The notes under the pieces: generated by a model
What the model saw: the letters and a program-made list of their open reading frames with translations, nothing else
What the model was told of the DNA's origin: nothing
Database searches by the model: none
Program-made: the position numbers and the translations under genes
NCBI GenBank assembly: GCA_030833685.1
Contig: JAURGS010000026.1
Span: forward strand, 1 to 17,699
From: Rhodoferax sp.
GTDB lineage: Bacteria > Pseudomonadota > Gammaproteobacteria > Burkholderiales > Burkholderiaceae_C
Length of the DNA: 17,699 nt
Reading direction: 5' to 3'
Shown: positions 14,388 to 17,699 of the stretch, piece by piece
How positions within the stretch are numbered: position 1 is the stretch's first letter
How the letters are laid out: each line of letters begins with the position of its first letter

Positions 14388-15883
14388 ACCGTCTCGCCCA
14401 CGGGCTCAGCGACCACGTGGCTGCTGATTTGCGATTTGGGAACACCTGCGGTACGAAGTTCTTCTTGCAGGGCGCTGACAAAGGCTTGTGGTCCAGCCAG
14501 GTAAAAATCACAGTCAATATCGAACAAATCCGCCCTCATGGCGCGCCCGACTTGGCGGGCACCGGCAACTGGGTCGGGGTCCTGGGTGAGCTCATATTCA
14601 AATTGATCGAGCGCCTCGCTCCAGGCGCGGCACTGGTTCTCCAGAAAATGCCCGTCACTGCGTGTCGCCAGCCAGAACAGGGACAAAGACGGCGCCTCGT
14701 CTAGCGCCAGCGCATGCTCAATCAGGCTTTTGACCGGGGCGAACGCGGCATCGCAAACCGCAAAGACCAGTGGGCGGTTTCCCTCGCGCAGCACGAACTC
14801 TCCCGTGGGCCCGTGCACGGTCACCGAAAGGCCAGAGGCGATGGCATCGGAAAACAAGGCTTTGGCAAACGGATCGTTTGGGTGCTCTTCGATAAAAAAA
14901 TGCAGGTTGCGGTCATCACAGGGGCAACTGGCAACCGGGTAGGTGCCGTGCACGTCGCTGCCGTCGCTTCGGGCAAACCCCAGAGTCACTGATTGCCCAG
15001 CCAAAAAGCGCAAGCGGTGGCTGCGCGGCGTTTGAAGATGCAACAAGCGGGTATTCGGCGCAAGATTGCGCACCGCCCTGACAGCAGTGACGATTTGCTG
15101 CATCGGAATATCTTGTGGCCCTCGGGCTTCGAGCAGCTCCAGCGTCAGCTCGCTACTGGCTGCAGTGTGGGCGCACATCAGCGTGTAACCCTGCGCCTTC
15201 TCGGCTTCAGAGAGCGGGTAATCAAAAGCCTGGGTCTTAGCCACCTGGCCGGCAATCACGCGCACTTTGCACATGCCGCAGGTGCCGTTGCCGCAACCGT
15301 AGCTCAACTTGAGACCGGCGCGCAAGCCAGCCTGCAACAAGGTGTCGTGCCCTTCAACACAAAATTCGTTTCCGCTGGGGCGTACGGTCACTTGGGCCAT
15401 CATGACTTTGAGCATATCGTCCATCACTGTGAGAGGGTCAGCCTGTTCAGTCGCAAGCGCCTGCGCCAGGCCACGATCGATGAAATGTTCTAACTCACGC
15501 AGATCGCCATCGGCAGCAGGCTGATGGCGCAAAAGTTTCACTCGCCGCCCAATATCCACGACCAGAGAATGGTAGCGCTGCAAATAGCGGCGCACGTCAG
15601 CCAGCTCCTGGGTCTGACTGAAAATCCTTTGCGCCAGGACTTCCTGGCTGGGCAACAAACGTTCACGCACACGCCGCCCAAAAGCCTCTTCCTTGATCTG
15701 GGCCACCCGCTCGAGCATGCCGGAATCGGCCAAATTGGTCTCAGGGTACAGGGCCAGCAACTCATCCGTCGACACGCGGCCGTCACTCAAAGTCAGCTCA
15801 CCTAATCGAACCCGCTGCTGCAGGGCGCCGCGAGACACGCCTACCAACTGCGCGGCGCGCCAGACGGTCAGCCAGCGGCTCAT
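14384..15883 (-). CDS. Helix-turn-helix / [2Fe-2S] ferredoxin / ferredoxin reductase-like fusion protein
   Basis: A 499-residue, three-part protein. Residues 1-48 look like a MerR/excisionase-type helix-turn-helix (TVWRAAQLVGVSRGALQQRV, then a DGRVSTDELLALYPE turn). Residues 49-150 are helical and charged, probably a coiled linker. Residues 160-255 form a plant-type [2Fe-2S] ferredoxin with ligands Cys197, Cys202, Cys205 and Cys237 (CGNGTCGMC and LMCAHT). Residues 260-495 resemble the FAD and NAD(P) domains of ferredoxin-NADP reductases, with GTYPVAS in the flavin region and FYLAGPQAFV near the end. The NAD(P) loop, normally GGTGFAP, reads CDAAFAP (377-383), so pyridine nucleotide binding is uncertain. 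The ATG overlaps the dioxygenase stop by 4 bases and the stop overlaps the S24 start. It may pass electrons to an operon partner or sense redox state. Confidence 0.88.
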   Translation of the reverse strand: MSRWLTVWRAAQLVGVSRGALQQRVRLGELTLSDGRVSTDELLALYPETNLADSGMLERVAQIKEEAFGRRVRERLLPSQEVLAQRIFSQTQELADVRRYLQRYHSLVVDIGRRVKLLRHQPAADGDLRELEHFIDRGLAQALATEQADPLTVMDDMLKVMMAQVTVRPSGNEFCVEGHDTLLQAGLRAGLKLSYGCGNGTCGMCKVRVIAGQVAKTQAFDYPLSEAEKAQGYTLMCAHTAASSELTLELLEARGPQDIPMQQIVTAVRAVRNLAPNTRLLHLQTPRSHRLRFLAGQSVTLGFARSDGSDVHGTYPVASCPCDDRNLHFFIEEHPNDPFAKALFSDAIASGLSVTVHGPTGEFVLREGNRPLVFAVCDAAFAPVKSLIEHALALDEAPSLSLFWLATRSDGHFLENQCRAWSEALDQFEYELTQDPDPVAGARQVGRAMRADLFDIDCDFYLAGPQAFVSALQEELRTAGVPKSQISSHVVAEPVGETV

Positions 15884-16824
15884 GCGGCAAGCTCCTGCGC
15901 CGCACCTGCCGGGTGGGCGTGGGCGTGATCCAGGTAACGGGCGCGGTAAATCAGGCGAGGCTGACGCGGGTCATCGGAAAACCCGCTTCGGGCATGCAGC
16001 ACGTTGTTGGCAACAATGCCCATGCCAGGATCTAAGCGCACCTGAAAACGCCAACTCGGATTGCCGTCCAGGCATGCGCGGATAAACGCCACAGCCTCGA
16101 GTGTGGTTGCATCAGGTTTCCACTGAATGCTGCGCGTGCGACTGGTGTAGCGCATGTGCAAGCCCAGACCGTCATCTCGCACCGAAAAGACCGGGCCGCT
16201 CTGCGCTGCGCGCGCCACACCCGCCTCGTCCTGGCGCTGTGGAATGGTCATCGCATCCGGCGCCATCAAGGCCTTGACCCAGGCTGGGTTGGTATCGCGC
16301 AGCGCGATGTAAATCCGTTCATGGTCTACCAGGCTGTTCACGCCGCCCTGCAAGGCGGGTCGCACGCAATGCAGAATCATGCCTTGAATGCGTCGATTGG
16401 CAGGGTGGTAGTAGCCGTCCGTGTGCCAGCCCAGGGCCAAGTCGGTGTACGGTATGTAATCTTGTCGGGCACTGGCCGCTGCATCGCCATCCTGAGCAGT
16501 CTGGCCACGGTCAGCGAGCTGAATGGAGGACACGCCGTCCTCGTCGGCCAGCCAGTTCGCGTCAAGCCGAACCAAGCCCAGTTGCGCGCCAAGACGGCTG
16601 ACGACAGCCTTGTTCTCATGCAGCATCTTGCTGCCATAGAGCACCATGTTGGCTTGAGATAGGCGCTCCAGGAGCTCAGTGCGCTCAGAATGCGTGAGTT
16701 CCAGCGGGTTGCGCACCGCCACCATCAGGTCCTCGACAGTTCGGGGCTCGCTGGCAAGCTTGGTCGATCGCCAGCGCGCGTACGCATCGCTTGCGCTCAA
16801 GTCAAATGGGGTGCTCACCTCCAT
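15880..16824 (-). CDS. TauD/TfdA-family Fe(II)/2-oxoglutarate-dependent dioxygenase
   Basis: A 314-residue clavaminate synthase-like dioxygenase that would couple 2-oxoglutarate decarboxylation to hydroxylation of a substrate. The iron triad is intact: His134 and Asp136 in GWHTDGYYHP, and His277 in NNVLHARSGF. An arginine for 2-oxoglutarate, Arg290, lies 13 residues after the distal His in PRLIYRARY. Enzymes of this family act on taurine, alkyl sulfates, 2,4-D, gamma-butyrobetaine and others, so the substrate is not predictable. The presence of a DsrC-fold protein nearby makes a sulfur compound or protein target an attractive inference only. The ATG at 16824 follows the stop of the 202-residue gene by 1 base (TGAGATG), and the TGA overlaps the reductase start. 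Confidence 0.92.
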   Translation of the reverse strand: MEVSTPFDLSASDAYARWRSTKLASEPRTVEDLMVAVRNPLELTHSERTELLERLSQANMVLYGSKMLHENKAVVSRLGAQLGLVRLDANWLADEDGVSSIQLADRGQTAQDGDAAASARQDYIPYTDLALGWHTDGYYHPANRRIQGMILHCVRPALQGGVNSLVDHERIYIALRDTNPAWVKALMAPDAMTIPQRQDEAGVARAAQSGPVFSVRDDGLGLHMRYTSRTRSIQWKPDATTLEAVAFIRACLDGNPSWRFQVRLDPGMGIVANNVLHARSGFSDDPRQPRLIYRARYLDHAHAHPAGAAQELAA

Positions 16825-16825
16825 C

Positions 16826-17434
16826 TCAGTCGCCGCTCATGCGGGATCGACGCGCGGGACGCGGTTCGTTGGACAAAACCCCGTTGATACCGCGCATGAC
16901 CATCTCCAGCGCCTCAGGCACTTCGTAGGCCATCAACTGGTCCACGACCCATCGGCGGTCTTTTTCAGGCATCACAGCCTCGACACGGTTGCCAAGGTAG
17001 CGCACGAAGCCAAAACCTGGGCCTTGTGCGTCGTGCTCAAAATCTGCATAGGCCTCGACAACCTCGTTGAACTGGTCGATGAACTGGTTGCGCCAGCCGG
17101 GCTGGCCCTCAGGCGCTGGGCCCAGCCACTCCAACTGGCTGTCATCCAGAATGTCGGCCACCCGAACCACCAGCGCCTCGGTGAACTCGGCCCGCTGGCC
17201 CGACGCCATTCGATCAAAGGCAACCCGATCGACAGCAGCGCACAAAAACATCAGAATCTCGCGCATGAAGGCAAAGTACTGCGGCCCCACGTCAATGTCA
17301 AACTTGGCCTCGCGCATGTGCTTGACCATGTTTTGAGTCACCCGCCAGACAATGAACGCAATCGCGCTGGCGTTCTCAAAAGCCGTCTTCTCCCGATCGG
17401 CCTTGAACCACTGGTTTTTGATGCGCAAAGCCAT
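16826..17434 (-). CDS. Conserved hypothetical protein (202 residues)
   Basis: I do not recognise this family. The 202 residues look predominantly alpha-helical and soluble, with many aromatic and acidic residues, a Met-rich segment (FAFMREILMFLCAAVDRV, about 54-71) that could be a buried helix, a Gly-Pro-rich turn DAQGPGFGFVRYLGN (about 135-149), and a basic tail RPARRSRMSGD. No metal, nucleotide or Fe-S motif is seen; the only cysteine is near residue 65. The ATG at 17434 has no strong Shine-Dalgarno and is 50 bases after the DsrC-like gene. It is followed after 1 base by the dioxygenase, so translation of the two is probably coupled. It may be a partner or scaffold for the neighbouring enzymes; that is inference. 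Confidence 0.85.
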   Translation of the reverse strand: MALRIKNQWFKADREKTAFENASAIAFIVWRVTQNMVKHMREAKFDIDVGPQYFAFMREILMFLCAAVDRVAFDRMASGQRAEFTEALVVRVADILDDSQLEWLGPAPEGQPGWRNQFIDQFNEVVEAYADFEHDAQGPGFGFVRYLGNRVEAVMPEKDRRWVVDQLMAYEVPEALEMVMRGINGVLSNEPRPARRSRMSGD

Positions 17435-17484
17435 CGCTGGTACTTAAGCTATCAATCCGTCACAAACTGCTTCGAGCGCTGCAT

Positions 17485-17699
17485 TCAATAACCGCCCTTG
17501 CCCAGAGGCTGCGGCAGACCGGCCACCTTGGCAGCCTGTTTGGCCGGACCAGTGGGAAACAGGTCGTACAAGTACTTGCTGTCGGCACCCTCGTGCAACT
17601 CGGAAAATCCCTTGAGCATGTTGCGAAAGTTTGGCGTGTGTCCATGCTCCTTGAACTGCTCGCGCATAAAGTTCACCACCTCCCAGTGGGCGTCGGTCA
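17485..17699 (-). CDS. DsrC/TusE/DsvC-fold protein lacking the conserved C-terminal cysteines, 5' end cut by window edge
   Basis: Seventy complete C-terminal codons are seen, ending in a TGA at 17485. The text is clearly of the DsrC/TusE sulfur-relay family: TDAHWEVVNFMREQFKEHG, then LYDLFPTGPAKQAAK and VAGLPQPLGKGGY. In DsrC the C-terminal arm carries two cysteines, one within the AxKxAG helix region and one penultimate; TusE keeps only the penultimate one. Here the first position is alanine (QAAK) and the tail after PLGK is GGY, so neither sulfur-carrying cysteine exists. The protein thus cannot act as a normal persulfide or trisulfide carrier, and probably has a regulatory or structural job. 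Cysteine-less family members have been grouped as RspA (regulatory sulfur-related proteins), as I recall. The gene heads, or lies early in, the accessory operon. Confidence 0.9.
   Translation of the reverse strand, partial: TDAHWEVVNFMREQFKEHGHTPNFRNMLKGFSELHEGADSKYLYDLFPTGPAKQAAKVAGLPQPLGKGGY

Noticed and set aside
15880..16824. Naming the dioxygenase tauD (taurine dioxygenase)
   Set aside because: Only family-level motifs are visible and no taurine transport genes accompany it, so a specific substrate is not justified.
16679..17491. A 270-residue open frame on the plus strand
   Set aside because: It is antisense to the dioxygenase and the 202-residue gene, whose proteins have clear motifs or tight operon spacing; no domain is seen in the antisense translation.

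Overview
All supported genes lie on the minus strand, so transcription runs from right to left. The window looks like chromosome from a betaproteobacterium of the order Burkholderiales, probably Comamonadaceae. The grounds are the fairly high GC content, the block glyQ-glyS-gmhB-plsC-YgjP-like peptidase, and an isovaleryl-CoA dehydrogenase next to a beta-carbonic anhydrase and a thiolase. The assignment is from memory of gene order and protein similarity, not from a search. I see no tRNA, rRNA, CRISPR array, insertion sequence or prophage remnant. No stretch longer than about 140 bases lacks a gene.

Region A (12299-17699, accessory) is the most unusual part. In transcription order it holds: a DsrC/TusE-fold protein running off the right edge that lacks the C-terminal cysteines of its family; an unrecognised 202-residue protein; a TauD-type Fe(II)/2-oxoglutarate dioxygenase; a protein fusing an N-terminal helix-turn-helix to a [2Fe-2S] ferredoxin domain and a ferredoxin reductase-like module; a stand-alone S24 (LexA C-terminal-type) domain; a 72-residue protein; a small four-cysteine protein; and a 354-residue protein that I tentatively place in the Sfum_1244 family. 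Three of the junctions are 4-base ATGA overlaps and two more are gaps of 1 to 4 bases, so this behaves as one translationally coupled operon. The combination of sulfur-relay fold, Fe-S electron transfer, non-heme iron oxygenase and regulator-like domains suggests an undescribed redox- or sulfur-linked system. No published function for the whole set is known to me.

Region B (6154-12158) is conserved housekeeping: both subunits of glycyl-tRNA synthetase (glyQ, glyS), the heptose-bisphosphate phosphatase gmhB of lipopolysaccharide core synthesis, the phospholipid acyltransferase plsC, a YgjP-like zinc metallopeptidase and a PaaI-type hotdog thioesterase. The 140 bases upstream of glyQ carry alternative small hairpins and a 9-base direct repeat, and probably hold its promoter.

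Region C (1-6085) is an acyl-CoA catabolism operon: isovaleryl-CoA dehydrogenase, beta-carbonic anhydrase, thiolase, a short-chain dehydrogenase, a second acyl-CoA dehydrogenase, a single-domain rhodanese and a HAD-type hydrolase cut by the left edge. Isovaleryl-CoA dehydrogenase starts leucine breakdown and thiolase can split the acetoacetyl-CoA at its end. Carbonic anhydrase would supply bicarbonate to the biotin carboxylase of that pathway. The methylcrotonyl-CoA carboxylase and HMG-CoA lyase genes are not in the window and may lie further left.

Several start codons were set from Shine-Dalgarno position rather than the longest reading frame: isovaleryl-CoA dehydrogenase, plsC, the short-chain dehydrogenase, glyQ and the four-cysteine protein.
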